Counted from the stretch's first letter, positions 21,229-30,792 are shown. The stretch is DNA of 64,000 nucleotides from Microbacterium barkeri (GCF_027921765.1 NZ_BSEJ01000001.1:1-64000), one strand, 5' to 3'. Program-made: numbers and translations. Notes: a model not told the origin generated them from the sequence alone.

Positions 21229-22079
21229 TCCTCGTCCTCGGAGCTGCGCTCGCCGCGGGGCTCCTGCTCGCCCTGTCGCCGTGGCTCTGGCCGCCGCGGG
21301 AGCGCGCAGCGCGCGAGCGCCCGTCGGCCCTCGCGGCCCTGCTCGAGTCCGCGGGCTTCTCCCACGTCGCCCCGCGCGTGGTCGTCGCGGTGTGCGCAGG
21401 CGCGGCGCTCGTCGCGGCGTCCGTCGCGTGGCTCGTGACGACCGTGGGGGTGCTCGCCCTCCTCGCGGGGCTCGCGGGAGTCGCGTGGCCCCTCCTGTGG
21501 CTGCGCTCGCGCGCTGCGCGACTCGTCCGCGCCCGCCGCGCGCTCTGGCCCGACGTCTGCGACCTGCTCATCGCCTCGGTCCGCGCGGGGATGTCGCTGC
21601 CCGACGCGGTCTCATCGCTCGCGCGATCCGCGCCTCCTGCCCTTCGTGCGGCGTTCGCGGGCTTCGAACGCGATATGGCGGCGTCGGGGCACTTCGACTC
21701 GAGCGCCGATCGGCTGAAGTCCGCACTCGCGGATCCGATGGCCGACCGCATCGTGGAGACCCTGCGCATGGCGCGGCAGGTCGGCGGCACCGAACTCACC
21801 CCCGTGCTGCGGGCGCTCGCCGCGTCGGTCCGCGCGGACGCCGCCCTGCGCTCCGAGGTGGAGTCCCGGCAGTCGTGGACGCGCGGGGCCGCGGTCCTCG
21901 GCGTCCTCGCGCCGTGGGTGATCGTCGCCCTGCTCGCCATGCGGCCCGAGGGTGCGGAGGCGTACTCGAGCCCCGAGGGCGTGGCCCTCCTGCTCGCGGG
22001 AGCGGCGGTGTCGATCGTGGCGTTCCGGGTCATGCTCCGGATCGGCCGGCTGCCCGAGCCCCGGCGGTGGTTCGCATGA
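21219..22079 (+). CDS. tadB: Tad secretion inner-membrane protein TadB
   Basis: A GspF-type platform protein, 286 residues. It has an N-terminal helix (VILVLGAALAAGLLLAL), two more hydrophobic segments near residues 55-90, a cytoplasmic GspF domain with SVRAGMSLPDAV, and C-terminal helices. ATG 21219 lies inside the tadA end (10 bp overlap) after a GGGGAGCG sequence, showing translational coupling. It partners the downstream TadC to form the base of the pilus machine. The ending overlaps tadC by 4 nt (ATGA). The longer frame upstream is a tadA shadow. Confidence 0.9.
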   Translation: MAVILVLGAALAAGLLLALSPWLWPPRERAARERPSALAALLESAGFSHVAPRVVVAVCAGAALVAASVAWLVTTVGVLALLAGLAGVAWPLLWLRSRAARLVRARRALWPDVCDLLIASVRAGMSLPDAVSSLARSAPPALRAAFAGFERDMAASGHFDSSADRLKSALADPMADRIVETLRMARQVGGTELTPVLRALAASVRADAALRSEVESRQSWTRGAAVLGVLAPWVIVALLAMRPEGAEAYSSPEGVALLLAGAAVSIVAFRVMLRIGRLPEPRRWFA

Positions 22080-23020
22080 GCTGGGCGACCGACGCGGCGC
22101 TCTCGCTCCTCCTGGGCGGGTGCCTCGGTCTAGGCATCTGGGCCCTCCTGATGCTTGCTCCGCGCTGGAGCGCGCCGAGCCTCGCGCGCCGCATCGCGCC
22201 GTACCTCCGCGACATCACCGATCCGGCGGGCACGACGGCGTGGGCGGCCGTCGCCGACCCGGGTGCGGCGATCGCGGGCGGGGCCAGAGCCCTGTGGGCG
22301 GCGGCACAGCGTCGGCTGACGGCCCTGCTCGGGGGTGCGGACGGGATCGCGCGCCGACTCGCGCAAGCGGGCCGCCCGGTCGACGTCGCCGCGTTCCGCG
22401 GCCGCCAGCTGGCCGCGACCCTGATCGGGCTCGTCGCGGGCGGGCTCGTCGTCGCCGTGCTCGCCGTCGGCGGCACGCTGTCCGGCCCGACGCTGGTGCT
22501 GCCGGTCGCGGGAGCCGCCGCCGGGGCTGTCGGCGCGGACCTCGCCCTCACCGGGCGCGCGCACGCGCGGATGGCGCGGATCGGCGAGGAGCTCCCCACC
22601 GTGCTCGAGTTCCTCGCGCTCTGCCTCGCAGCGGGGGAGGGCATCTACGACAGCGTCGGCCGCGTCGCGCGTCTGGGGTCGGGCGAGCTCACGGCCGAGC
22701 TGCGCGCGGTCGTCCTCGACGTGCGCACGGGCTCGACCCTGCCCGATGCGCTCCTCGCGATGGCGCGGCGCCTCCAGGTGCCCGCGCTCAGCCGCTCCGT
22801 CGAGCACATCGTCGCGGCGCTCGACCGCGGCTCCCCGCTCGCCCAGGCGCTCCAGGCGCAGGCGGCGGACGCGCGCGAGGAGGCCAAGCGCGCGCTCATC
22901 GAGCAGGCCGGCCGCAAGGAGATCCTCATGCTCCTCCCGCTCGTGTTCGGCCTGCTGCCCCTCAGCGTCCTCTTCGCCGTCTTCCCGGGCATCGTCATGC
23001 TCCGCCTCGGGATCGGCTGA
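22076..23020 (+). CDS. tadC: Tad secretion inner-membrane protein TadC
   Basis: The second GspF-type platform protein, 314 residues. The N-terminal helix (ALSLLLGGCLGLGIWALLML), a middle pair of helices and a GspF domain (LEFLALCLAAGEGIYDSVG) are visible. The AREEAKRALIEQAGRKEILMLLP stretch is typical of TadC, and a final hydrophobic helix ends FPGIVMLRLG. ATG 22076 overlaps the tadB stop as ATGA. It is followed 21 bp later by the small Flp-like gene with an AGAAAGGA ribosome binding site. Confidence 0.9.
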   Translation: MSWATDAALSLLLGGCLGLGIWALLMLAPRWSAPSLARRIAPYLRDITDPAGTTAWAAVADPGAAIAGGARALWAAAQRRLTALLGGADGIARRLAQAGRPVDVAAFRGRQLAATLIGLVAGGLVVAVLAVGGTLSGPTLVLPVAGAAAGAVGADLALTGRAHARMARIGEELPTVLEFLALCLAAGEGIYDSVGRVARLGSGELTAELRAVVLDVRTGSTLPDALLAMARRLQVPALSRSVEHIVAALDRGSPLAQALQAQAADAREEAKRALIEQAGRKEILMLLPLVFGLLPLSVLFAVFPGIVMLRLGIG

Positions 23021-23041
23021 CCCCTCGAGAAAGGAAACGAC

Positions 23042-23251
23042 ATGAGCAGAATCGACGAGCTCGCCATCCGCCTCCGCACCGCGTGGGGCGACACCCTGCA
23101 GGACCTCGCCGAGGACGAACGCGGCGACGTGCCGGGGTGGGTGCTGATCACGCTGATGTCCGCCGGCCTGGTCGTGCTCATCTGGGCCCTCGCCGGGCCT
23201 GCGCTCGAGGGGCTGTTCCAGCGGGCGATCAGCAGCGTCGACGGGATCTGA
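23042..23251 (+). CDS. Small Flp-like pilin candidate
   Basis: A 69-residue protein with a hydrophilic N-terminus, then a DERGDVPGW junction and one 21-residue hydrophobic helix (VLITLMSAGLVVLIWALAG), as in Flp pilins and pseudopilins. The Gly of DERG is the likely prepilin cleavage site. However, the mature +5 position is Trp and not Glu, which is unusual and may mean a divergent pilin or a membrane-anchored accessory protein. Its position after tadC supports a role as the major pilin. A strong AGAAAGGA precedes ATG 23042. Confidence 0.75.
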   Translation: MSRIDELAIRLRTAWGDTLQDLAEDERGDVPGWVLITLMSAGLVVLIWALAGPALEGLFQRAISSVDGI

Positions 23252-23253
23252 CC

Positions 23254-23634
23254 GTGCTCGGCCCGAGCCTCCGCGACGAGCGCGGCTCGAGCTCGGTCGA
23301 GTTCGTCCTCGTGGGCGCCCTGCTCACGGCCCTCACCCTCGCCGTCCTGCAGCTGGGGCTCGGGGTGTACGTCCGCAACGTCCTGCACGATGCGGCCGTC
23401 GAGGGCGCGTACCACGCCGCGCTCGCCGACGTGGGGCCCGAAGGCGGGGCCGAGCGGACCCGGCTCGTGATCGCACGCGCGATCGGATCGGCCTACGCGC
23501 AGGATGTGAGCGCCGCGGTGTCGGGCGGCGACATCCGGGTCACGGTCCGCTCCGTGACGCCCGTCGTCGGGCTGATCGGCGTGCCAGGGACGCTGGAGGT
23601 GACGGCGCGTGCGCCGGTCGAGTCGATGGGCTGA
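23254..23634 (+). CDS. tadE: TadE-like pseudopilin
   Basis: A 126-residue pseudopilin with the classic DERGSSSVEF leader: cleavage after Gly leaves Ser at +1 and Glu at +5. A hydrophobic helix of about 20 residues (VLVGALLTALTLAVLQLGL) follows, then a soluble beta-rich C-terminal domain. GTG 23254 begins 2 bp after the Flp-like stop. It probably incorporates into or primes the pilus. Its end overlaps the following gene by 26 bp. Confidence 0.85.
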   Translation: MLGPSLRDERGSSSVEFVLVGALLTALTLAVLQLGLGVYVRNVLHDAAVEGAYHAALADVGPEGGAERTRLVIARAIGSAYAQDVSAAVSGGDIRVTVRSVTPVVGLIGVPGTLEVTARAPVESMG

Positions 23635-24076
23635 CGCGGCCCCGGACGACGAGCGGGGGTCGGCCGCGCTCGAGTTCCTCGTGGGCGGGATCGTGCTGCT
23701 CGTCCCGCTGGCCTACCTGGTCGTCGCGCTCGGCGTCGTCCAGGAGCACGCCCTGGGCGTCGAGGCGACGGCACGGCATGCGGCGCACACGCTCGCGCGG
23801 ACCGGCGGGATCGACGACACGTTCGCGGCGCTGCCCGAGGTGCTCTCGTCGGTGCCGCCCGAGTACGGCATCGCGCCCGACGCCCTCGAGGTCTCCGTGA
23901 CGTGCGTGCCCGCCCATGTCGGGTGCCCAGAGGCCGGCTCCACGGTCGTCGTGACGATCGGCGCGAGGGTCCCGCTGCCGCTCGTGCCGCCCGTCCTCGG
24001 GCTCGATCGCCTCACGAGCATCCCCGTCGAGTCGACATCCGTGCAGAAGGTCTCGCGCTTCTGGGGCGGCACGTGA
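23609..24076 (+). CDS. TadE/TadG-type pseudopilin (first)
   Basis: A 155-residue pilus-associated protein with a DERGSAALEF junction (Glu at +5) followed by a hydrophobic segment LVGGIVLLVPLAYLVVALGVV and a soluble C-terminal domain. Two Cys (CVPAHVGC) near residues 95-105 could form an exported disulfide. GTG 23609 starts inside the previous gene (26 bp overlap), showing coupling. It corresponds by position to the TadE/TadG proteins in the mycobacterial Rv3654c-Rv3660c set. Confidence 0.8.
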   Translation: MRRSSRWADAAPDDERGSAALEFLVGGIVLLVPLAYLVVALGVVQEHALGVEATARHAAHTLARTGGIDDTFAALPEVLSSVPPEYGIAPDALEVSVTCVPAHVGCPEAGSTVVVTIGARVPLPLVPPVLGLDRLTSIPVESTSVQKVSRFWGGT

Positions 24077-24495
24077 GCGCCCGGGGCCTCCTGCGCGACG
24101 AGAGCGGGAGCATCCTCCCGCTCACGATCGGGTACGCCGTCCTCGCGCTCGCGCTCATCATCGTGTGCGCGAACGCGACGTCGCTGTATCTCGCGCAGAA
24201 GTCCCTCGACGCGGTCGCGGATGCGGCGGCGCTCGCGGGCGCGGACGGCTTCACGCTGTCGCTCGAGGGCGATGCTCCTCTCGCGCGACTCGACGACGGC
24301 GCCGTGCGCGCGCAGGCCGAGGCGATCGTGGCGGCCGCGCCCGGCGATCAGACCCTCGTGGCGGCGGGGACGCCCGACGGCCTCTCGGCGCGGGTGACCG
24401 TCGCGACGACGTGGCACGCGCCGCTGCTCAGCGCGCTCGTCCCGGCCGGGGTCGCACTCGAGGCGACCGCGACGAGTCGCACGGCGCTGCGCTGA
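24073..24495 (+). CDS. TadG-like protein with Rv3654c-type leader
   Basis: A 140-residue protein at the end of the Tad operon. The N-terminus DESGSILPLTIGY is followed by the helix AVLALALIIVCANATSLYL and a secreted, alanine-rich domain containing KSLDAVADAAALAGADG, the hallmark of the helicase/secretion neighbourhood (Rv3654c/TadG-like) group. Glu at +5 is absent. GTG 24073 overlaps the preceding stop as GTGA. The stop at 24493-24495 nearly abuts the convergent MFS gene, with no terminator seen. Confidence 0.8.
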   Translation: MSARGLLRDESGSILPLTIGYAVLALALIIVCANATSLYLAQKSLDAVADAAALAGADGFTLSLEGDAPLARLDDGAVRAQAEAIVAAAPGDQTLVAAGTPDGLSARVTVATTWHAPLLSALVPAGVALEATATSRTALR

Positions 24496-24496
24496 A

Positions 24497-25792
24497 TCAG
24501 TCGCGTCGCGGGGCGTAGCGGGGCACGTAGCGCACGAACGCCGCGGCGCCGACGAGGCCCACCACACCGACGAGACCGGTCGCGACCGAGAGCGAAGCGG
24601 CGGCCGTCACGGCCGACACGATGAGCGGCGTCAGGGCCGCGCCGCCGTCGGTCAGCGTGCGCCACGCGCCGAGGAACGGCGCAGGGTCGCGCTCGGGGGC
24701 CACGTCGGCGCCGAGCGTGAGCAGGATGCCCGACGACAGGCCGTTGCCGACGCCGATGACGAGCGCGAGCACGCCGAACCACAGCACCGCGCTGTCGAGG
24801 TCGTGGGTGAACGCGAGCGCGCCGAAGCCCGCGCCCATGAGCAGGAGCGCGGGCACCGCCGCCCAGAGGCGGCCGAACCGGTCCATGACCTGCCCGCTCA
24901 CGTAGAAGAGGGAGAACTCGACCGCTCCTGCGACGCCGACGACGAGGGCGAGGGTCTGCGAGTCCAGGCCGATCGAGACGCCCCACAGCGGCAGCACGGC
25001 CTGGCGAGCCGAGCGCACGGCGGCGAGCGACGCGGCAGCGGCTCCCAGCCGGGCGAGCACCCCGCGATGGCGGTGCATGGTCCGCAGAACGCCGATCCGC
25101 TCGGTCGCCGGGATGGAGCCGGTCACCGGCTCGCCCGTGTCCTCCTCGTCGAGATCGGCGCGCGCGTCGGCCCGCTCGCGCGCGGCGAGGCGATCGGCGA
25201 TGAGCGCCTTCTCCTCGGGATCGGGTCCGAAGGCGACGAGCGCCGCGACGCCGAGCAGGCAGACCGCGAAGAACCACACCGAGGCGATCTCGTCGCCGAA
25301 CAGGGCGAGCAGGCCCGCCGAGACGAACGGGCCCGTGAATCCGCCGAGGCGGAACGAGCCGCCGACGAGGGCGAGCGCGCGGGCGCGGTGCGCGTACGGC
25401 ACGCGCGTCGTCATGAACGTGTGGCGGGCCACCGCGAACGACGACGCGCAGAACCCGATGAGCAGCACCGAGAGCCCCAGCAGGGCGATGTGAGGCGCGA
25501 GGAGCATCCCCGCGATGCCCACGAGCGACGCGAGCGACGCGATGAGCATCGTGCGCCGCTCCCCGGCCTTCGACACGAGCCAGCCGGCGGGGATGTTGCC
25601 GGCGAGCTGACCCACGACGATCGCGGCCGACACGAGCGCGGCGACCGCGAGATCGGCGCCCAGGTCGGCGGCCAGCGCCGGGAGCAGCGGAAGGATGGCT
25701 CCCTGGCCGAGCGAGTAGAGGGCCGTCGGCCCGTAGACCATGGGCGCATACCGCCGGATCGGATCGAACGGGGCGTCGGCAGTCGAGGGCAT
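24497..25792 (-). CDS. Major facilitator superfamily transporter
   Basis: A 12-helix MFS carrier of 431 residues. The N-terminal half begins [22 protein letters not shown] cytoplasmic loop near residue 200-225 is acidic ([13 protein letters not shown]), and the second half starts around [16 protein letters not shown]. The sequence does not name a substrate; the family includes drug and sugar exporters. A minus-strand TAACGT box (complement of 25801-25806) ends 8 nt before the ATG at 25792, a leaderless pattern. It is divergent from prfB with 40 bp between the starts. Confidence 0.85.
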   Translation of the reverse strand: MPSTADAPFDPIRRYAPMVYGPTALYSLGQGAILPLLPALAADLGADLAVAALVSAAIVVGQLAGNIPAGWLVSKAGERRTMLIASLASLVGIAGMLLAPHIALLGLSVLLIGFCASSFAVARHTFMTTRVPYAHRARALALVGGSFRLGGFTGPFVSAGLLALFGDEIASVWFFAVCLLGVAALVAFGPDPEEKALIADRLAARERADARADLDEEDTGEPVTGSIPATERIGVLRTMHRHRGVLARLGAAAASLAAVRSARQAVLPLWGVSIGLDSQTLALVVGVAGAVEFSLFYVSGQVMDRFGRLWAAVPALLLMGAGFGALAFTHDLDSAVLWFGVLALVIGVGNGLSSGILLTLGADVAPERDPAPFLGAWRTLTDGGAALTPLIVSAVTAAASLSVATGLVGVVGLVGAAAFVRYVPRYAPRRD

Positions 25793-25832
25793 CGGCTTCC
25801 ACGTTACGCCGAGCAGGATAGGCTGGAGCGTC

Positions 25833-26942
25833 ATGCTTGAGTTCGATCCTTCCGCCGAGATCCAGGCGCTGCGCTCCACGTTCGCGAACATCCGAGAGGT
25901 GGTCGACGTCGACAGCGTGCGCGCGGACATCGCGCGTCTCGAGAAGGAGGCGTCGGAGCCCGGCCTGTGGGACGACACCGCGAACGCCCAGCGCGTCACG
26001 AGCGCGCTGAGCCACCGCCAGTCCGAGCTCGCGCGCATCGAGGCGGTCGAGCGTCGCCTCGACGACCTCGAGGTGCTCGTCGAGCTCGCCAACGAGATGG
26101 GCGACGAGGACTCCGTCGAGGAGGCGCGCAAGGAGATCACCGACCTCGAGCGCGTCATCGGCGACCTCGAGGTGAAGACCCTGCTCGACGGGGAGTACGA
26201 CGAGCGCGCCGCGGTCGTGACCATCCGCTCGGGTGCAGGCGGCGACGACGCCACCGACTTCGCCGAGATGCTCATGCGCATGTACCTGCGCTGGGCAGAG
26301 CGTCACAAGTACCCCGTCAAGGTGATGGACACGTCGTACGCCGAGGGCGCCGGGATCAAGTCGGCCACGTTCGAGGTCGACGCGCCGTACGCCTACGGCA
26401 TCCTCTCGGTCGAGGCCGGCACGCACCGCCTCGCGCGCATCAGCCCGTTCGGCTCCGCCGACAAGCGCCAGACGAGCTTCGCCGCGGTCGAGGTCATCCC
26501 CGTCATGGAGGAGGCCGTCGAGGTCGAGATCCCGGAGAACGACATCCGCGTCGACGTCTTCCGCTCGTCGGGCCCCGGCGGCCAGTCCGTCAACACGACC
26601 GACTCCGCCGTCCGCATCACGCACATCCCGACGGGAATCGTCGTGTCGATGCAGAACGAGAAGTCGCAGATCCAGAACCGCGCGGCGGCCATGCGCGTGC
26701 TCCAGACCCGACTGCTGCTGCTGCAGCGCGAGGAGGAGGCCGCCAAGAAGAAGGAGCTCGCCGGAACGATCACGGCGAGCTGGGGCGACCAGATGCGCTC
26801 GTACTTCCTCTACGGACAGCAGCTCGTGAAGGATCTGCGCACGGGCTTCGAGGTCGGCAACCCCGCGACCGTCTTCGACGGCGACATCGACGGCCTCATC
26901 AACGCGGGCATCCGCTGGCGCAAGCGCAAGATCGAGGACTGA
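25833..26942 (+). CDS. prfB: Peptide chain release factor 2
   Basis: Recognises UGA and UAA stop codons and triggers peptide release. The 369-residue protein holds the GGQ motif at 249-251 ([10 protein letters not shown]) and the anticodon-like SPF tripeptide in [11 protein letters not shown]. The frame is continuous through the region where E. coli carries the +1 programmed frameshift, so this gene lacks that autoregulation, as is typical of actinobacteria. TAGGCT at 25819-25824 ends 8 nt before ATG 25833, indicating a leaderless mRNA. A GC-rich hairpin follows. Confidence 0.96.
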   Translation: MLEFDPSAEIQALRSTFANIREVVDVDSVRADIARLEKEASEPGLWDDTANAQRVTSALSHRQSELARIEAVERRLDDLEVLVELANEMGDEDSVEEARKEITDLERVIGDLEVKTLLDGEYDERAAVVTIRSGAGGDDATDFAEMLMRMYLRWAERHKYPVKVMDTSYAEGAGIKSATFEVDAPYAYGILSVEAGTHRLARISPFGSADKRQTSFAAVEVIPVMEEAVEVEIPENDIRVDVFRSSGPGGQSVNTTDSAVRITHIPTGIVVSMQNEKSQIQNRAAAMRVLQTRLLLLQREEEAAKKKELAGTITASWGDQMRSYFLYGQQLVKDLRTGFEVGNPATVFDGDIDGLINAGIRWRKRKIED

Positions 26943-26946
26943 TCGC

Positions 26947-26964
26947 CGCGGGCTGACGCCCGCG
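26947..26964 (+). terminator. Small GC hairpin downstream of prfB
   Basis: CGCGGGC and its complement GCCCGCG are separated by the loop TGAC, giving a 7-bp stem just after the prfB stop. No T-tract follows, so it is a weak candidate, typical of high-GC actinobacteria. Confidence 0.45.
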
Positions 26965-27043
26965 CCCGGGTGGTCTCCGCGCGTTCACACGCCGCGCGCA
27001 CGACGGTCGCCGTCCGTTCACCGCGGGCGGCGACGCTCATCGC

Positions 27044-30000
27044 GTGACGCGCTCTCGTGCCCTCCGCCGGAACCGCTCCCTCGCTCTCCTCGCGCTCGCC
27101 GCGGCCCTCGTTCCCGCGTGCGCGACGCCCGCGCCATCCGGTGCCGTCGCCGCGCCGACCGACGGCGACATCGTCATCGACGAGGTGGGCGCCGGGACGC
27201 CGGACGACCCCGCCGCGAGCTTCTTCGAGCTGCGCAATCTGTCGCCGCACGCGGTCGACCTGAGCGGATGGCGCGTGCACCGCTGCACGGGCGACGGCAC
27301 GCGCCTCGCGGAGGCCGACCACGAGGTCGACCTCGCTGGCGTCGTCCTCGAGCCCGGCGAGCGGATCACGGTCGGGACGGGCGTCGACGCCGACGTCGCG
27401 ATGCGCGGGCCCTTCTCGACCGAGGGGTACGGGCTCGTGCTCGAGGATGCGCGGCGGCGAGCCGTGGACGCCTTCGCGGCGTATCCGTCCGAGCCGTGGC
27501 CGACGCAGAGCGAGTGCAGCGCGTCCGGCAACGTCCCGGATGCGCTCGGGGCCGCGCTCGACGAGAGCTGGCAGCGGGTCGGACGCACGGGCGACCTGGC
27601 CGCCGACTTCGTGCGCACCCGCGCGACGCCGCGTGAAGCCGCCGCGCCCGCCGTCGAGCCGGCCGAGCCGCGGGCGCTCATCTCGGAGGTCGCGAGCGCG
27701 GGCCCCGGCGGCCGTGACGACGACCTCGTCGAGCTGCGCGCCGTCGCCGACGTCGACCTCTCGGGCTGGGCGCTCTACCGCTGCACGCGCACGGGCGCGC
27801 TCACTCCGGAGACGCTGCAGGCGCGGTTCGCGGACGGGACGGAGCTGCGGGAGGGCGAGCGCCTGGTCGTGGGCGGCCCGGGATTCCGCGGCGACGTCGA
27901 CGTGCGGACGACGACCTCGCTCGCCGACACCGTGTCGGGCGTGCTCCTCGTCGATGCCGAGGGCGCACGCGTCGACGGCGTGAGCGTCTCGAACCACGCC
28001 GACACGGCCTGCCAGACGGGCGACGCGAAGCTGCCGTCGGTCCTCGACCACCTGCGCGGCGAGAGCTGGCAGCGGCACGAGGAGACGGGGGAGTTCCTCA
28101 TCGCCCCGCGCACGCCGGGTCGCGAGAACGCGACGGCCGACGACCGCCTCGAGATCGCCTTCGCGTACGGCGACCCCGGCGTCGCGCTGAGCGAGGTCGC
28201 GACCGACCCGGAGCTGCCGAGCGCCGAGCGGCACAATCTCGTCGAGCTCGCGAACTACGGCGACGCCGTCGTCGACCTGAGCGGATGGCGCATCCGCGCG
28301 TGCGCGCCGGACGGCTTCCGCGAGCGGACGCCGCTCATCGAGGTGCCGGCCGGCGTCCGGCTCGCACCCGGGCAGACCTGGCTCGCGGCGCTCGAGGGCA
28401 CCCGCGCCGCGCAGGGCGCCGACGCGGTGTACGCGACGGCCCTCGGCTACCAGGGATCGGGCGTGTGGATCGAGGACGCTGCCGGAGAGCGCGTCGACAG
28501 CGTCGGCATCTTCCACCGCAACGAGCAGGACGCGTCGAACGACGTCGTGAGCCCGTGCACGAAGGGGCTCGCCCTGTCGACCTTCGGAGTCGACCGCCTG
28601 GCCGGCGAGACCTGGCAGCGCGTGGGCTTCACGGGCGACGATGCGAACGACTTCCGAGGCGGGCCGTCGAGCCCGGGCGCGCTCGACCTCCACGACGAGA
28701 CGCCCGTCGGAGAGCTCACGGCCGAGGCTGCGCTCCGGATCGCCGCGGCCACGCCGGCCGATGGCGCACGGGCCGCTCGCGCGGTCGCGGCAGCGGCGGA
28801 TGAGCCGCAGGCCGTCGACGGCATCGATCCGGTCGTCGCCCGCGCCTTCACCGGAGCGAGCGAGGGCGGGGCCCTCACGGCCGAGGCGGCGGCGGGGGAG
28901 CGGCCCGCCGCGCTCGAGACGGCGCGGCTCGCGGCGAGCGACGACGGATGGGCGCACCCCTACGTGCGGTTCGAGCTCGCGCGAGCTGCCGACGGGACGG
29001 CCACCTGGTCGGGCGAGGTCGCCGGTCCGGCCCCCGCGCGGCTCTCGGCATGGGCCGACGGGCGCTGGCACGCGGTCGACGAGGAGGCCGCCGCTGACGA
29101 CGGCACGGTGACGCTCTCCGGCACGCTGCCCGAAGGGACCACCGGCCTGCTCGTGCAGGTCGTGCCGAGCGGCCCCGCCATCGCGGACGCCGCCGACGGT
29201 CTCGCCGCTCCCGGCACCTACGACTTCGCCGTGAGCCACCTCACCGACACGCAGTACCTCAGCGAGGCCCACCCGGAGGTGTACCGCGAGCAGACGGCGT
29301 GGATCGCGGCGAACGCCGGGCCGCGCGACATCGCGTTCGCCGTCCACACCGGCGACCTCGTCCAGAACTGGGTCGACCCCGACCAGGGCGAGGAGCGTGC
29401 GCGTCGCGAGTTCGCCGTCGCGTCGGCAGCCCAGGGCGAGCTCGACGCGGCGGGCGTCCCGAACAGCGTCCTCCCGGGAAACCACGACAACAAGCGCGGA
29501 GCGACGAACGATCTCTTCAACGAGCACTTCGGCCCGCACCGCTACGCCGATGCCCCCTGGTACGGAGGGTCCATCGCCCCCGATGACGGCAGCGCGAACT
29601 GGACCTCCTTCACCCGCGAGGGCGCGGAGTTCATCGTGCTGTCTCTGCCCTACGCGTACGCCGAGCGCGAGCTCGCGTGGGCGGAGCGCGTGATCGCGGA
29701 GCATCCGCGCGCGAACATCATCGTCGCGACGCACGAGCATCTGCTCCCTGAGGACGCGAGCGGCTCGGCCGAGCGGGCGACCGAGAACAGGTGGGTCTCG
29801 CGCGCCGACGAGCTGTGGGAGCGCATCGTCGCCCCGCACCGCAGAGTCGTCCTCGTGCTGTCTGGCCACTATCACGGGCTCGCCCGCATCGAGACGGATG
29901 ACGCGGGCGGCATCCCCGGCCACGACGTCGTGGAGATCCTGGGCGACTACCAGGAGTTCCGCACCGAGACGGGGATGCGCGCGACCGGCTTCCAGCGGCT

Positions 30001-30268
30001 CCTCCAGGTGTCGCTCGCGACCGGAGAGATCGCCGTCGACACGATCTCGGTGACCCTCGGGGAGCACGCGAGCGCGCCGTTCGACTACCCGCAGGCGGTG
30101 GCCGACGACGGCCGCGAGACCACGCTCGCCGCGGATCGGCCGTGGCGGATCGTCGAGGCCGGCGTCCAGGGGCGCTACGACGTCGCCGACGACGACTTCC
30201 GCATCTCCGTCGGCCTGCAGTACCCGAAGGGGCTCGCCACGAGCGGCCTCCGCATCGCGGCGCCGTGA
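27044..30268 (+). CDS. Secreted lamin-tail-domain/metallophosphoesterase protein
   Basis: A large exported protein of 1074 residues. The N-terminus has a positively charged start and a hydrophobic core LALLALAAALVPAC; the Cys could be a lipoprotein acylation site, though Pro at -2 is atypical. Three lamin-tail (LTD) repeats follow, each with a [LI]-x-E[VL] opening and a VDLSGW motif (about residues 45, 225 and 385). After a linker comes a calcineurin-like phosphoesterase domain (from about residue 730), with DTQY, HTGDLVQNW, LPGNHD and an SGHYHG-type ending. It probably hydrolyses an extracellular phosphodiester or phosphate ester; the substrate is unknown. GTG 27044 is the start. The many Arg-rich antisense frames here are shadows. 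Confidence 0.85.
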   Translation: MTRSRALRRNRSLALLALAAALVPACATPAPSGAVAAPTDGDIVIDEVGAGTPDDPAASFFELRNLSPHAVDLSGWRVHRCTGDGTRLAEADHEVDLAGVVLEPGERITVGTGVDADVAMRGPFSTEGYGLVLEDARRRAVDAFAAYPSEPWPTQSECSASGNVPDALGAALDESWQRVGRTGDLAADFVRTRATPREAAAPAVEPAEPRALISEVASAGPGGRDDDLVELRAVADVDLSGWALYRCTRTGALTPETLQARFADGTELREGERLVVGGPGFRGDVDVRTTTSLADTVSGVLLVDAEGARVDGVSVSNHADTACQTGDAKLPSVLDHLRGESWQRHEETGEFLIAPRTPGRENATADDRLEIAFAYGDPGVALSEVATDPELPSAERHNLVELANYGDAVVDLSGWRIRACAPDGFRERTPLIEVPAGVRLAPGQTWLAALEGTRAAQGADAVYATALGYQGSGVWIEDAAGERVDSVGIFHRNEQDASNDVVSPCTKGLALSTFGVDRLAGETWQRVGFTGDDANDFRGGPSSPGALDLHDETPVGELTAEAALRIAAATPADGARAARAVAAAADEPQAVDGIDPVVARAFTGASEGGALTAEAAAGERPAALETARLAASDDGWAHPYVRFELARAADGTATWSGEVAGPAPARLSAWADGRWHAVDEEAAADDGTVTLSGTLPEGTTGLLVQVVPSGPAIADAADGLAAPGTYDFAVSHLTDTQYLSEAHPEVYREQTAWIAANAGPRDIAFAVHTGDLVQNWVDPDQGEERARREFAVASAAQGELDAAGVPNSVLPGNHDNKRGATNDLFNEHFGPHRYADAPWYGGSIAPDDGSANWTSFTREGAEFIVLSLPYAYAERELAWAERVIAEHPRANIIVATHEHLLPEDASGSAERATENRWVSRADELWERIVAPHRRVVLVLSGHYHGLARIETDDAGGIPGHDVVEILGDYQEFRTETGMRATGFQRLLQVSLATGEIAVDTISVTLGEHASAPFDYPQAVADDGRETTLAADRPWRIVEAGVQGRYDVADDDFRISVGLQYPKGLATSGLRIAAP

Positions 30269-30285
30269 GCCGATAGCCTGGGCTC

Positions 30286-30792
30286 ATGCTGTCCCGCGAC
30301 GATGACGCCCTCCGCTGGGAGGGCGACGACGACCCCACGCTCGACGCGCGCTCCGAGACCGCGGCCGAGCCCGGCGAGCCGTCCGAGGCACCCGTCCTGC
30401 CGGAAGGGTGGCGCGCCGTCGGTGCCGGCAGCGAGACGGTTCCCGAGGACGATGCAGTCGAACCGGCCCCGGCGCAGGGACTCGGGAACGTCGCCCTCGT
30501 CTCCCTCGGGCTGCTGGGCGGCGTCTACCTCTTCTGGACGATCGGATGGGTGCTCGGCACCACCCGCCTAGCGGCGTGGGTGCAGTCGGGCACGGACGCC
30601 GTTGCCGACGTCATGTTCCAGGCGAGCATGTGGCTCGCGATCGCTACGCCCGTCGCCTGGTTCGCGGCGGTCCTCATCCTGACCCGGCGCGCGGCGACCT
30701 GGAAGCGCATCGTGCTCCTGCTCGCGGGCGCCGTCGTGCTCGTGCCATGGCCGTTCCTCATGTCCGGGTCGTTCATCGTGGTGGGAGGGTGA
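30286..30792 (+). CDS. Hypothetical membrane protein, 168 aa
   Basis: A 168-residue protein with an acidic, Pro/Glu-rich disordered N-terminus (to about residue 65), then three hydrophobic segments (near 68-85, 103-120 and 132-155). It is not a recognised family; its position and form recall the small conserved membrane proteins of Microbacteriaceae. TAGCCT at 30274-30279 ends 6 nt before the ATG, giving a leaderless promoter. The stop overlaps the next ATG in a TGATG junction, so the two genes form a coupled pair. Confidence 0.7.
   Translation: MLSRDDDALRWEGDDDPTLDARSETAAEPGEPSEAPVLPEGWRAVGAGSETVPEDDAVEPAPAQGLGNVALVSLGLLGGVYLFWTIGWVLGTTRLAAWVQSGTDAVADVMFQASMWLAIATPVAWFAAVLILTRRAATWKRIVLLLAGAVVLVPWPFLMSGSFIVVGG

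Noticed and set aside
25833..26000. Programmed frameshift in prfB
   Set aside because: Frame is continuous from ATG to the GGQ domain without an early in-frame UGA.
26810..30067. 1085-codon minus-strand frame opposite the LTD/phosphoesterase gene
   Set aside because: Arg/Val/Gly-rich shadow caused by the GC-biased codon use of the plus-strand gene; no domain, no ribosome binding site.
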